A DNA stretch of 64,000 bases from NCBI GenBank assembly GCA_002104935.1, contig MCGT01000003.1:248001-312000 (forward strand). The letters are read 5' to 3'. This DNA is from Hesseltinella vesiculosa (taxonomy: Eukaryota > Mucoromycota > Mucoromycetes > Mucorales > Cunninghamellaceae). Positions 1 through 11,514 of the stretch are shown here, one piece after another. A program made the translations under genes and the position numbers. Every line of letters starts with the position of its first letter. Within the stretch, counting starts at the first letter, position 1. The notes under the pieces were generated by a model that was given only the letters and a program-made list of their open reading frames with translations, searched no databases and was not told the origin of the DNA.

Positions 1-351
1 TAGGAGACTAGACACTCAAGGGGAAGCCTGACGTGATCTCTAGGGATGATTTCAAAAAAAGGAGTGAAGGAACAAAAAAAGGAGAACGGGTCATTTTTTT
101 TAACAAGAACGGTGGACGTCTTTTTTTATTGCTATTGAATCAAGGCTATGCAATGTCTTTCTATGAGGGGAAATCTATGGTAAATGCAAAATTAAAAATA
201 GAGAGGGCTCGAGAAACGAGAGAATTAGTGAAACCTAGCCTTGAATATAAAAAAGAAATAGGGAGAGCTGCCAATTTTTTTTTCTGCATATTGCATTTTT
301 TTTTTTTTATAAAGGAAAGGGGGAGGGAGAAAATACGAGGAGAGGCTGCAC
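1..351. other. left-edge spacer, 3' flank of TLC gene
   Basis: AT-rich stretch with poly-T runs (around 112-128 and 295-310). It lies downstream of the minus-strand TLC-domain gene and presumably carries its 3' UTR. I see no supported gene here; the open frame starting at 33 runs through low-complexity sequence and overlaps the TLC gene in antisense. Confidence 0.5.
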
Positions 352-1437
352 TTATACAGCCACCATTTTGTCAAAAAAGCGCAGGTGTTTGGGCTTTGTC
401 CTCCTCAACTTGGCAGAGGCGATCATTGGTTTGCCACTCATGGGATGGACATAAATATCGGATTTGGCCTCCTCGGGCCGTTGGCGCTGGCGCTGACGAA
501 AGGCGGACATAGCTTTTTGCTTTGCATGGGCATCCTCTTCATCGGAGGAAGAGGAAGCAGAGGAGGAGGCAGAGGACAGGAGAAGGCCGTTGGCATGAGA
601 AGCGCAGGTACAGAGGCAGTCAGGATGGTGTCGAATAGAACCCAGAGCAACAGGTTTTTCGTTCAGTCGAGGCGATGAAAGAGGCGACGAGACCGGCGAC
701 GAGCTATCGCTCATCTTGTTTTTGGCTGTGACATACATGGCCTTGAAGCGTTGGTATTGGATTTGAGCGATACCATAGAACCAGTAGACATGCAGGGGAA
801 AGACGAGAACGGCCACGGTCCAGAGGCTTTCCAGGCGGTGGTACTGCTTGACGGCGACAATCATCCATGCATGGTAGACGAGTCGCAGGGCCAGGAACGT
901 CGAGGCAAACAAAAAATCACTTCGCCAGCTGGCACGCATCGATCCGACAGCCAGGATGACAGTCGGTAATTCTAGGATGGCATTGACGGTGAAAAAGGAA
1001 GTGGAGCGGCAGCGCATGAGCCAGAAAAGGATGACGATGTAGATCGTGTGGTGGATCCAGCCTGTGGCAATGGTGATTTTCTGGCGGTAGTAGCGGCATC
1101 CAAGTACCAAATCCAGCACCAAATACGTCATGAAGAAGCAGGCTAGACTCGTGTGCACGGTGGCATCCACCCCGAGCAATTGCATATCCCAACCCGACCG
1201 CCAAAATCGGATATAATAGGGGATCGACACTACAGTACACACCACGCTACTGGCAAAGGTCAAGAGCCAGCTGATTTCCTTTTCCGTCTTGGCCCATCCC
1301 ATACGGATACAAAAGAAAAAGTACGTCGCCAGACCAACAAACCCAAGCAGCAACGATACGGGTACCACTGGCTGGCTCATCACTTGCAACAGCGTCAGCT
1401 TGTTGCCAATATGATAGTAACTTGTCATGCTTTTCAT
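352..1437 (-). CDS. TLC-domain (TRAM/LAG1/CLN8) multipass membrane protein
   Basis: Single-exon protein of 361 residues counted from the ATG at 1437. An upstream in-frame ATG at 1494 would add 19 residues read through a poly-A run, so I prefer the inner start. Several hydrophobic helices are visible, beginning with VPVSLLLGFVGLATYFFF near the N-terminus. The middle helices have TLC character: SLACFFMTYLVLDLVLG, then GWIHHTIYIVILFW with paired histidines, then AILELPTVILAVGS. TLC proteins act in the ER and related membranes in ceramide synthesis or lipid homeostasis; this one lacks an obvious ceramide-synthase Lag1 motif and is closer to TLCD-type proteins. The last ~100 residues are a soluble tail with a Ser-rich/acidic tract (SSASSSASSSSDEEDA). 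The exact subfamily and substrate are not determinable from sequence alone. Confidence 0.75.
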   Translation of the reverse strand: MKSMTSYYHIGNKLTLLQVMSQPVVPVSLLLGFVGLATYFFFCIRMGWAKTEKEISWLLTFASSVVCTVVSIPYYIRFWRSGWDMQLLGVDATVHTSLACFFMTYLVLDLVLGCRYYRQKITIATGWIHHTIYIVILFWLMRCRSTSFFTVNAILELPTVILAVGSMRASWRSDFLFASTFLALRLVYHAWMIVAVKQYHRLESLWTVAVLVFPLHVYWFYGIAQIQYQRFKAMYVTAKNKMSDSSSPVSSPLSSPRLNEKPVALGSIRHHPDCLCTCASHANGLLLSSASSSASSSSDEEDAHAKQKAMSAFRQRQRQRPEEAKSDIYVHPMSGKPMIASAKLRRTKPKHLRFFDKMVAV

Positions 1438-3045
1438 TGTGGAGAATTCGAAGTTGATATGCCGTAAAAAAAAAAAAAAGGTAAAGAGAAGCACAAAACG
1501 AATAAAGGATGCATGTTGACAAGGTCGTAGCTTTTATAGTCACGGAGGTGGCCATTGTTCCAAAAGGCAAGGAGCAAAAGGGATGATGGGAATTACACTA
1601 AGGAGCACAGCTTTTGACATGAATTATAGTTTGTAAAGCGAAACTTGAGACCTCGAGGAGGAAATTGATTCAAAAAGAGATTGCTAGGGACAAGGAGCAA
1701 CTCGCAGTAAGAGAGAGCAAAAAAAAAAAAAAAAATCGGGGAGACTCCCCCCTCTCTCTCTCAAAAAAAAAAATAAAACTCCCTCGATCAAAAAAAACCA
1801 GGTTGATGGCGGCAGTTGACCGAAAGGTTCTCAAGTATGCTTGACACAAGTTTTCGTGTGACGTTCTACTTTATGCATCTTTTTTCAAATGAAAGATCGG
1901 CAAATGAATAGGCTTCTATGCCAGGTAAATCATAGCCAACTTCATAAACAAGGAAAATGAAAGAAAAATGAAACGGCGACACGGCTCATCCATTTGCCAC
2001 TGCTGTCTATGCTCAGTTGCTTCTGTAAAATGCACTCCCTTTTTTTATATCATCTCCCCGCCCCACCGCCACTGGCTTACATTCAATGGGTCAGACAACA
2101 AGCCGTAAAAAGATGAATCAGAAAACATTTGACCCTGAAACGAAGTTTGGAGACGAAAAAAGGAGCAGTATCAGCTTTGGGTAGTTTTTGTCGGCAAGCC
2201 TATTTTTCCGAGCTGTCATTTGCCATCCTCCTCGTTCTCCTAGACAAAGCATCTCCTCTCATCCCTTTTTTTAAGCTCTATGAGCTGGACGGGATAAATT
2301 GGAGAAATGTCAATACACAGCCCTATGAACCAAGGTCACTTGCAGGGATGTCATTTGAAAGGAGGGGCGTCAGACCCGCGAGTAAAAAAAAAAAAGGAGG
2401 AGCAATTGCTGCTCTTGTATCTTGTTGGCAACAAAATGTCTTGCGGCAAAGCAACCCCGTGGTGACTGTATTCTATGCAATGGTTCATATTTTTTTATCC
2501 GTCAAACTCAAAAAACGGGTTGCTGGTTAATCCTTGGGACTTGATAGTTTTATTCCTTCGAGCATCATTTCTTCCATTGAGGAGAGAGTTCTCCTCAACT
2601 TGGAAAGACGAGTAAAAATACGAGGAAATGCTGAACAAGGATATTTTTTTATTGCAAATGACATGTACAAGAACAGCTTTTTTTTTTAAAAAAAAAATAT
2701 AAAACGAATGATGAAGTCTAAGAGAAACAAAAAGAACCAGCAGCAGCAATGTTAAAAGATACAAAGGGAGGAAAGAGGAGAGCGTTGAATAGGAGGAGGC
2801 AGGTAAAGAAAAAAATCCATCCGAAAAAAGAGTTGCATCGAAACTTTTTTTTTTTTTGGTTCTCTTCCCCACGCACTGGGTAACAGGTAGTAAAAAAAAA
2901 AAAAAAAGTAGGGGCATTTAAAACTACAGAATGACCAAAAGCAAAAGAAAACAAATGGGTGAATGGGTGAGAGGACGAGAGAGAGAGTACAAGTCAACGA
3001 CCAGCGGGATAGGTAATGTATAAAAAAAAAACAAAGGAGCCATTC
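1438..3045. other. gene-poor spacer with homopolymer runs
   Basis: About 1.6 kb between two minus-strand genes. It contains many A/T runs (for example 1720-1735, 2840-2855, 2891-2905). One plus-strand frame (2129-2530, 133 codons) is open but resembles no family I know and crosses a poly-A run. A tiny plus-strand frame at 2086 is listed separately. Otherwise I see only the likely promoter of the TLC gene and the 3' flank of the GT49 gene. Confidence 0.5.
2086..2184 (+). other. possible small exon with N-myristoylation-like start
   Basis: The ATG at 2086 opens a 32-codon frame starting MGQTTSRKK, which fits the N-myristoylation consensus (Gly2, Ser6, following Lys). The frame ends at TAG in the sequence TTTGG|GTAGTT, which could instead be a splice donor; at least three downstream AG sites could then be used. 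One of them (exon from 2322) gives a long open continuation. No family is recognised, so this may be chance. Confidence 0.18.
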
Positions 3046-4350
3046 TCACAAGATGGATTTCATAGCAGAGCGATAGCCACGGTTCTTGGAGCACTCTTGT
3101 CGTACATTGTCAGCCAAACCAGATTCCCATTCATTCGCAGCAATGAACATACGAGCATAGCGCAGACAGGCTTCTTCTCTAAAGTTGCTGTAGAGCTTGC
3201 GGTTATATTGGCGTTCCTTGCGGCGAGTGTTTTCGGGGTACTTGTGGGTTTGATGGATCAGAAAGTCGTTGGGCAGGACCATGTAATCGATACCAGAGAG
3301 ATAGATTTCAAAGAGACAGGCAGCCTTATTGGCACCATAGCCAATGAAGCGCTCGTCACACCAGGGCGTACCTTCCTTCTTGTAGATGATATATGGCTCG
3401 TATGAAAAATCGTAGTCGGTCACCATGTACGTCTCCTCCGAGGCATACCAATGGGAATAATCTGTAGCGCCATGACCCTTGAGCCAACTCTTGTGGAACA
3501 TGTCGATCTTGCCTTGGTTGACCAGGTCCAGCAGCTCTTCCTTGGAAGAGGGGAAGGTGTGGTAATCAATACCATCAGCCTGAGCAACGTATTCAAACGC
3601 AGGCACAACCAGAGCGCGTTGGCGCTTGCCGTCACCTTGGATCCAGGCTTCCAATTGTTCAGGGTGCTCTCGCAGGTAACGGAGGTTGGTACAGAGGTGA
3701 AAGTCGACGTCGAGCATCATGATGTACTCGGTGCGGGCAAACAGCTTGGCCACATTACGCCAGTAGTTGAATTGTCGATCAAACGTGTCGACCACCAAAT
3801 GCACGTCCACAAACTTTTGCATATCCGGGTTAGCCTTGTAAGCACGCTCCAGCTCATCCAGCGTGTCTTGCTTCTCTTGGTCGTCATTGACATGGATGGC
3901 CACAGAAATAGGACCTTGGTAATTGGTCGCCAGTCGGCTCAGAACGGGGAATCGGTCGCGTGTCACCAAAGTGGCCATCGTGATGTCTGAGTTGCGAGGG
4001 TTGGTGGAGGCTTTGTAATAATAGGGTGTCATATCAGAAGGCTGCATGGCGTCTGCAAAGATCTTGGACATAACAAAAGCTTCTTTCATGGACGTATGAG
4101 ATCCATGCCACACGATGCTGCTGTCTTGGCTCTCCACCGAATAGCTGCCGGGTGCCACACTGTCCTTTTGGCTCAATGGCTCCTGTTCAGCCTGTAGCAG
4201 CATGTCGTCCGAGCGCACGCTCAGATGATCACTTTGTCGTTCGTGCATTGACCGATAAAAATACTTGCCAGTGTATAAAACAGATATGATTGCATACGCA
4301 ATAACGAGGTATCGAATGCCCTTTGATGCTGATTGTTTGACGTTTTGCAT
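3046..4350 (-). CDS. glycosyltransferase family 49 (LARGE-like) type II membrane protein
   Basis: Intronless, 434 residues. A short cytosolic N-terminus is followed by one hydrophobic helix (about residues 12-30), as in Golgi type II glycosyltransferases, and then a stem and catalytic domain. GT49 hallmarks are clear: ITMATLVTRDRFPVLSRL at the start of the domain, a DxD metal/nucleotide-sugar motif in MMLDVDFHL near residue 214, KGHGATDYSHW, YEPYIIY, DERFIGYGANK near residue 335, and MVLPNDFLIHQTHKYP near the end. In animals the family (B4GAT1, LARGE C-terminal domain) adds glucuronic acid to xylose or related acceptors. Fungal members are less characterised, so the donor and acceptor are unknown here. 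The length is normal for a single-domain GT49. Confidence 0.88.
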   Translation of the reverse strand: MQNVKQSASKGIRYLVIAYAIISVLYTGKYFYRSMHERQSDHLSVRSDDMLLQAEQEPLSQKDSVAPGSYSVESQDSSIVWHGSHTSMKEAFVMSKIFADAMQPSDMTPYYYKASTNPRNSDITMATLVTRDRFPVLSRLATNYQGPISVAIHVNDDQEKQDTLDELERAYKANPDMQKFVDVHLVVDTFDRQFNYWRNVAKLFARTEYIMMLDVDFHLCTNLRYLREHPEQLEAWIQGDGKRQRALVVPAFEYVAQADGIDYHTFPSSKEELLDLVNQGKIDMFHKSWLKGHGATDYSHWYASEETYMVTDYDFSYEPYIIYKKEGTPWCDERFIGYGANKAACLFEIYLSGIDYMVLPNDFLIHQTHKYPENTRRKERQYNRKLYSNFREEACLRYARMFIAANEWESGLADNVRQECSKNRGYRSAMKSIL

Positions 4351-7300
4351 GATCGAGTCTGGATGTCAGAAGAGTGATGGGTAACTATAAAAGACGGGAA
4401 GGATGGGGCTTTTTTTAAAGAAAAGGAAGGGGTCGATGAATCAAAAGGAACGGATGGGGTTTTAAAAAATAAAAAGGGGGATGGCGACGCACGTTAAACG
4501 AATGACTGGAAAAAAAAGAGGATGCCTGTGTCTTTAATAAAAAGAGCAAGGATGTGGAAATGCGACAAACAAAAGAAAAGAGGAAAGGGCTGGAAGGAAG
4601 GAATAAAAGAAAAAAGAAAGAGAGCAAAAATAAAAAGAAAAGAAAGAAAAAAAGGGGGGAATGGGCGACCAACCCGTTTTTGGTGCGCTTGTGTTCCCGT
4701 TCCCTATTTCTTTTTTTTTCGAGACAGCCAATCAGGTGAAGTCTGAATTTGAAAATAGGTGTCTTTTTTATTTTTTTTTTTGAGTCTCGTTTGATGACTG
4801 TTGGACAAAAGCAAAAGATATGTCAACCCAATGATTAGATGTTATCCATTCGAATTCCCCCCACCAAAAAAAAAAAACCAGTAGCTAGAGTGAAATAAAT
4901 GCGTAGCAGCCCTTCATTTTTCGTTGTATTAAACCACTGGCTGAATCACGTTTGGAGGGAACACTGTTTTTTTTGGCGCCAGCTTTTTAGATATTGTTTG
5001 CTGTCAAGAAAACCTTTTGGTGTGACAACAGTTACACTTCTTCATGATCCTGTATAATAAAACTTTGATGACCCTGAGACAATGGGGCAATTATCACCGC
5101 ACATAAATAAGAATGTCCTCGGTAAAGCACGTCCAATCTTCTTTTCCTAGTTAGCTCAATTTCTCATTTTTTTTTTCGTCCACGGTTACTCACCATGCCC
5201 CCCCCCCCCAAAAAAAAAAAAAAAAAAAAAAAAGAGTTAAGATGCAATGAGAACGTGAACAAACCTAGCGGAAGATCTTGTCCGGAGGGTTTTTCTCATG
5301 TTGCACATCCAAAACGGACACAAATTTTCTGCTTCCTGAAATTCGGCCAGTTCTAGATCGACGGCCGACGTTGCACAGGTAATTTATTCCATTTTATTGC
5401 CTTTTGTCCACATCAAAAAATCCCAAAATTGCACCTTTTACTTGTGCTACTTGCTTGTCAAGTGTCTGGTGTCCCTCGTTCACTTGCCAATTTTTTATAA
5501 GAACATGAGCCTTGCGTTTTTTCTCCATGTTCATAACTCTGGTTTTTTGCAAGTGTCTTGTGAGCCGCCGAATGACACCCATTCTTCAAAGGCATGTGGA
5601 TGAGGACAGCAAAATAGATGAAGATCAAATCAACTGACTTACTTTTCCATGACCCCGACCAGTCTGGCGCCGATGGCTCTTGCTTTTACCAGGTTTTCCA
5701 AAGGTGATTATTTTTTCAGCCGTGAATAAATCTTTTTGGCAGGCATGCCAATCAGATGAACCACTAAATTGTTTCCTAGCACGCGCAAAAATAAAGCAAA
5801 CTACACGCGAAACGCTTTCTTGTGCTAATCAAGCAGTGATCTCCAGAAGAAAAAAAAAACGACGCCATTTCAATGACCAACATTTTTTAAGCTGCCTTTG
5901 CCCGACCAAGCTGAGGAGAGCGGCTGAAACAGGCACGACATTGAAGAAGTGGAGCTGTGAACTTGACACGGGGTGGAGACCATTGGAGCCATGGATTTCA
6001 TTGACTCGTGAATAAATCTCTTTGTCGGATGAAGCAAGTGCGTGCGAAATCACTTCTAGCGCATGTTTGTCAGCCTACTAGCGCTCCACACGGCTGCCTG
6101 AGAGAGTTGTCATGTTAATCATGGTCAATTCTCATCCTTTTGAACGTGTATGCAAGATCTGGAGTGCATCGATTTCAAACAATTTTACACTGTGCTTTTT
6201 TGGTCAAATCGCCTTGGGGTTGGTTCCCTGGCGAAATTGGCTGGTTTTTCATTTTTTTTTTTTTTTAGCTGAGGAACCAGAGGTGTCAAACCGACGGTGG
6301 CTGGGCGACTTTGATTCATCCATCTTATTTTTTCAGCATCGCTACCATTCATGCATTTGCATTTCCTCATCGAATTTCACATCGATATAATCACGCAAAA
6401 GTGTGTTATGCAGCATTTGCTTTTTTTTTCGAAATGAAGAAAAAAAAACGGATGGCTATAGTCAGTTTGGATGGCCATATTCAACGCGCAGTGTACTTCC
6501 AAAGCAAATGGAATGTGCGGTATTCACTGATTGGCTCGAAATTTGGCAGATATCTAGTGCATTATGAGTAATGTGCATGGTTAAGAGCACAGGCACCTCA
6601 GATACCATGGCGTTGATCTACGGCTCTTCAAAATGAGCCGTCAGGCACAAAAGAGGGGAGAGGCAACACCAACCATGGATGATGAGTCCACAAAGGAGAA
6701 AAAGAACATTGATTTCATCTGCACAATCGTCAAAACTTGACCGGTGCTCCTATCGATTTATTATTTCACCCTTTCTCTACTGGTGATGCCAGTGTTTATG
6801 AAAGAAACCATGGCTGCCTATGACAAAAAGACGGCGTTTGATTGGCTGCAGGGTGAGCGCTCTTTTTTTTTTCATCTTCTTCATTGTCGCCATTGCTCCT
6901 CAATGCTGGCTGTTACACCTACCATTGATCACCGTGTGGTCGGGCGCTTACCTGGATCCACACGATACAAAAACCTCCACAGTCGAATGGCGTACTGCAC
7001 GGTGCGGACAATGCAGGATTGATTTCTTGTGCAGGGGAAATATCTTGCAAAACTATGGTGCAAGGCAACGCGGTAAGCTGGCAGGAACCTATCCCCCGAA
7101 CACTCCGTAGTCGTCTTGGTAGCGTACTTGAAGCAGAGGCCTTCAAGATATCCACCTTCATCCTTTTTGGTTGCTGGCTGAATTGGGCAAACCCGGTGAT
7201 GGTTTTGCTTTTGCGTATTGCCAAGTTCTACCCCTCCCTTCTGGGAGATTCAAATTTGCTCTTGGGCTTTTGTCATTTCTCCAAAGCAAGTGGCAAATAT

Positions 7301-7684
7301 CGTAAAGTCATTGGAACTCAATCATCGCTACTTTGGTAGAGCCGTTTGATCTTGACAAGTAGTTGAATGACATGTTTCTCTTCATCTGGGAGAAGGGAGG
7401 GGGAGGGGGGGGGGATTGGAAGAGTATGAGTACCAGAGTTTGCAAGCTGTTGGTCAGCAGGGACAGAGGAAGGCGGCTTGGGACTAGGATGGCGGGTCCA
7501 TTTCTGTCATTCAGATGGATGGCATGCAGCAGGTAATATCGAAGGATGGAAGGAGAAGTCTTACCATCAACAAGAAAATAAAAAATGAGTAGCTGATGCT
7601 GTAGCGTTTCGCCACGGTGAGATTGCGCAAAGAATTTAAACAAACGAATAGATCAAGACACGCGTGGCGTGCCGAGATTTGTAT
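4351..7684. other. long spacer without a recognisable gene
   Basis: About 3.3 kb between two minus-strand genes. It is rich in poly-A/T (notably 5200-5235, a C9 run followed by A22). Short frames exist (5680-6015, 6112-6390, 6744-7110, 7019-7339) but none matches a family I know and none forms a convincing spliced model. The stretch 6640-7340 looks most coding-like, including a potential donor at 6851 and the open frame 7019-7339, but I cannot support a gene. It may hold promoters, UTRs or decayed sequence. Confidence 0.45.
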
Positions 7685-9097
7685 TTATTTCTTAATGTAG
7701 TGGCCATACACTAGATCGTAGCCGTCAAATTCGTACAGGATGCGATCGGAGCGAGTGTACCCTTTCTTTTCGCTCATGGCGCGGATCATGCGTTGGTGGC
7801 GATGGCCGTCGGGGACGTGCGAGGTGAAAAAGGTGACGGTGAAGCAGCCAGGGTCAAAGATGTCGATGACTTGCCGGACGAGTTGGTCGATGGGGTCACC
7901 GTCGGCTTGGTTCAGGGGGTGGGAAGCAGACACGGGTATATTGGTTTCGAACGAGGCATAGGAGCATTCAGGTTCAGGGGTGACATGGAAGGTAAAGTAG
8001 CGGTCTTGCCATAGGCCGTTGCTCGAGTAGCCACAGGGTTCAAACAAGTAGGAATCAATGTCGGCAGAGGGATAGAGCTGGCCGATGCCAGTGATCTTGT
8101 CGACCAGCTTGCCGCCTTCGATACCTACGGGCGAACCGGGTTGTTGGTAGAAGCGCTCCATATTCTTGGGGTTGAGTTTGGTCATGAGGATTTCGACGGT
8201 TTGGTCTTCGATGCCTTTTCCCAGGCCGGTACGGATGCCAAAGGGGGACACCTTGAGATCGTCTTCATCATCGCTACGGTTGGGAGTCGTACATCCACTG
8301 TCAAGGATGTTTTCTTCACGCAACTCGCGGTTCACATGGGGCATCACGGGCAAACCAGTTTCATGGAGAACGTCCTCCTCATCTTCCTCACATTGGGACA
8401 TGTATAAATGCCAGTGGTCGCCTTGGACATTACCGATCTTGTAGGCTGAGCCGTCATCTGTTAAAAAAAAAATCCATGTTCGTTAGCAACGGCCAAATTA
8501 AAAAAAAAATTATATATTGGTAGATCCGAGCGGGGAGGCCTTACCAAAGTAACGATCCAAGTAAGCCACTTCACTTTCCCAGGACGTATGGGGTTCCAAT
8601 TGACGGTCAGGGAACATAAAGGCCTTTCGGGAGTAGAACACACGCCAGACCTTTTGGAATCCACAGGCTTCCTTTGCGATATCCAAGATACGAGGCAAGG
8701 ACAGCAACAAGGTGGTGGTGCCACAGGTCTTGATGATCATCTTGTGGGGATAGACAAACATGGACGATTCACTGGATAAAGGCGTCAGCAAGCCATCCTT
8801 TCTCTAGTCTTCACTTTTGTACCTGAGCAAATAAGCGTGGACTTGGTCATGTTTGATGACATTCAACACGGTACACTTGACAATGGCTAGCATTTGTTCC
8901 CAAATGGGTCGGGGGACAGCCAGCAAACCGCGATCCTTGGCAACTTGCTGATGTTCCTTTACTCGGTCAGAGGAGGGAGAGAACCAAATTTCCAAGAGTT
9001 TTTCGGGACCTTCAAAGGCACCTTCACAAATCGAGTAATTTTCTCCAATAGAGCACGCATTTGAATTAAGTTCTTGCGAGGAAATGGCAACTACCAT
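7685..9097 (-). CDS. SPE2: S-adenosylmethionine decarboxylase proenzyme
   Basis: Three exons (9097-8823, 8771-8545, 8457-7685) splice in phase to 424 residues. The enzyme decarboxylates AdoMet to provide aminopropyl groups for spermidine and spermine, and it self-cleaves to create a pyruvoyl cofactor. The N-terminal motif [12 protein letters not shown] (about residues 28-39) and the cleavage segment [11 protein letters not shown] are family signatures. The first intron falls inside the cleavage-site serine codon; by homology cleavage is between Glu93 and Ser94, Ser94 becoming the pyruvoyl group. The catalytic segment KTCGTTTLL follows. The protein is longer than animal homologues (about 334 residues), as in yeast (396), partly through an acidic insert after [11 protein letters not shown] pyrimidine tract ending in CAG just upstream of the ATG suggests a 5' UTR intron. 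Confidence 0.93.
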
Positions 9098-9256
9098 TTA
9101 AAAACGAAGCAAACCGCTGAAAAAAAAAGAAGAGGAGGGGAGAGGGGAGAGAGGGGAGACAGTTAACAATAAAAAAGAGGCAATGACGACGTCACGGGAG
9201 GGATGAAGACCAATAACTAGGCTTGAGGATATAAAAGACACTCTAAACTGATCGTG

Positions 9257-9330
9257 TTAGGGTGGACGGAAGCGGGGCACAGGGACCTGGCGAAAGGGTT
9301 GTGGCTTCGGTACAGTCAAAGGCTTGGTTT
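9257..9330 (-). other. short proline-rich open frame in the SPE2 leader region
   Basis: On the minus strand, an acceptor-like TCTTCAG at 9331-9337 is followed by an open frame ending TVPKPQPFRQVPVPRFRPP and a TAA at 9259-9257. It has no in-frame ATG on the unspliced DNA. It could be the end of an upstream ORF in the AdoMet decarboxylase leader, or the last exon of an unrecognised small gene, or chance. Upstream ORFs do regulate this enzyme in other eukaryotes, but those peptides are different. Confidence 0.2.
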
Positions 9331-9959
9331 CTGAAGACGTGGTAAAAGAGATCAGGAGCAAAAAGAGGAACGGTGTGTTTTAGTTTTTTGTTTTTTGATT
9401 GACAAAAAATGGATTTTTTTCTTGATACAGCGTACTAAGAAAAAAAAAACGAAACACACACACAAAAGAAAAAAAACAAAGTGATCTTGAAGAAGAAGAA
9501 CATGCACAAAAAAAACTGGCCATGCTAGAATTTAACCCAAAAAATTTTTTTCTTGCAGCCATCATCATTGGTGGATACTAACATTGAATCTCCGTCCGCC
9601 TTGATTTTTTCCTTTTTGATCAAGATGAAAACGAGTGAAAAAAATCCAGAAGGCGGCCACTGTAAGGCTAGTTTTGATTTTATTGACGAGCCAGTGTGCC
9701 TGTTAAACGTGATTTCAATCACCTGAATGGAAAAAGAAATTACCAGATAGCGCGAATGGTCACTTTTTTTTCACACAGCTTTCAAAAACTCTAGCCCTAC
9801 ATGGTACATACTCCGACGCAGTTGTTTTTTCATGCAGGCAAGAATCGCCTTTTTCATCTAGCACTGTCATCTGCCTTTTCGTTGATCTTCATCCTTTTTT
9901 ATATTGGATCCCAGATCCAGCCTGAAAAAAAAAAAAAAGAAAGAAAACAATCGACAGGA

Positions 9960-10587
9960 ATGACCCAAGAAGACATGCCCCAAGAATCGAACTTTGGTAA
10001 GTTGTATGCTTGTGCTGGGAGCAAGCTCCGCTGTTTTGGATTGGTCATGTTGGTCTCGGCCAGCACCGTTCAGGTCCATCTGCTTGAGGTTTGGGCAAAC
10101 GCCCACAGCTCCGGCATTTTTTGATCCAATGCAGAATTGGTGCTTCCTAGAAATCATAGTCACGGATAAAAAGCAAGCGCCTCTTTCTCAAAATACGGCA
10201 AACGTGAGAATGCTTTGACCTGGAATGAACACATAGATTGGATCGTGAAACCTTTTTTAACTTATCGGGCCCTGGGATGGTGTGACAAGGCTAAACATGT
10301 GGAGAAAAAAAAGAAAAGGGCTGCCCCAAGATAACAAGACCCCATCTGCGCATGGACCCTGCCATTTTCTCACCTTTCAAACAAATAAGCCCGGGGCGGT
10401 GTCCCTGATTCGCTTAATTTTTGCAGATCGATGGGTGGATGTGCTGTTTTCTCATGATCGTCATGATATCAGTGCGTTCCAAAGGGGTTGCACATTGTAT
10501 TCCAAAGATTTGCATTCCAAGAAAACAAAACAGCCATCTTTTGACGCCATCTTGATTGGCAGCAAGAGAGAAAAAAAGATCGATTAA
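9960..10587 (+). CDS. possible small spliced gene, OB-fold-like
   Basis: Exon A (9960-9996) starts at an ATG (MTQEDMPQESNF) and has a GTAAGT donor. Exon B (from 10064) joins in phase and reads FGQTPTAPAFFDPMQNWC then FLEIIVTDKKQ, ending either at TGA 10216-10218 or at a GTGAGA donor at 10204. A further coding-like segment ending at TAA 10585-10587 reads RWVDVLFSHDRHDISAFQRG and then CTLYSKDLHSKKTKQ. The alternation of strands, with a VDVLF segment followed by a polar loop and a hydrophobic strand, recalls the first OB fold of POT1/TEBP telomere proteins, but I cannot prove this. The phase-0 donor of exon B does not join the last segment in frame without a further exon, so the model is incomplete. 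Confidence 0.28.
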
Positions 10588-10729
10588 ACAAGGCAACAGA
10601 CGAAGCTGTTTCGAAAGGCACTTTAGAAAGAGTAAAAAAAAGGGCATTTCCGAGAACAGCGCATTTCTGTAATAAGCCAGTTTTCCTTTTCAAGTAAAGA
10701 AATGGAACCATTACGACTCAAGCCCATAA

Positions 10730-11234
<505 letters not shown>

Positions 11235-11514
11235 CGGACCCCATTTTATCTTATTTGAACGACGCCTCTCTTTAGATTCCCCCCCCCGTGCAACGAGATA
11301 AAAAAATCCCTCAAGGCTTAGTTCTTTTTATTGTAAGCCCTTTTTTTTTTCGTCCTGCTTTCAATGAGAGTCTTTAAAAAAATGTAAATGGAGAGGGAGG
11401 AAGGGATATCGAGGGTTAATGAGCATTGCGGGTCAAGGCGGCATGTTCGCTGGCATCCAGACTAGCAAATAGAAAAAAAAATGAGTCAACATATCATCCA
11501 CCGGAAGGAGAGCC

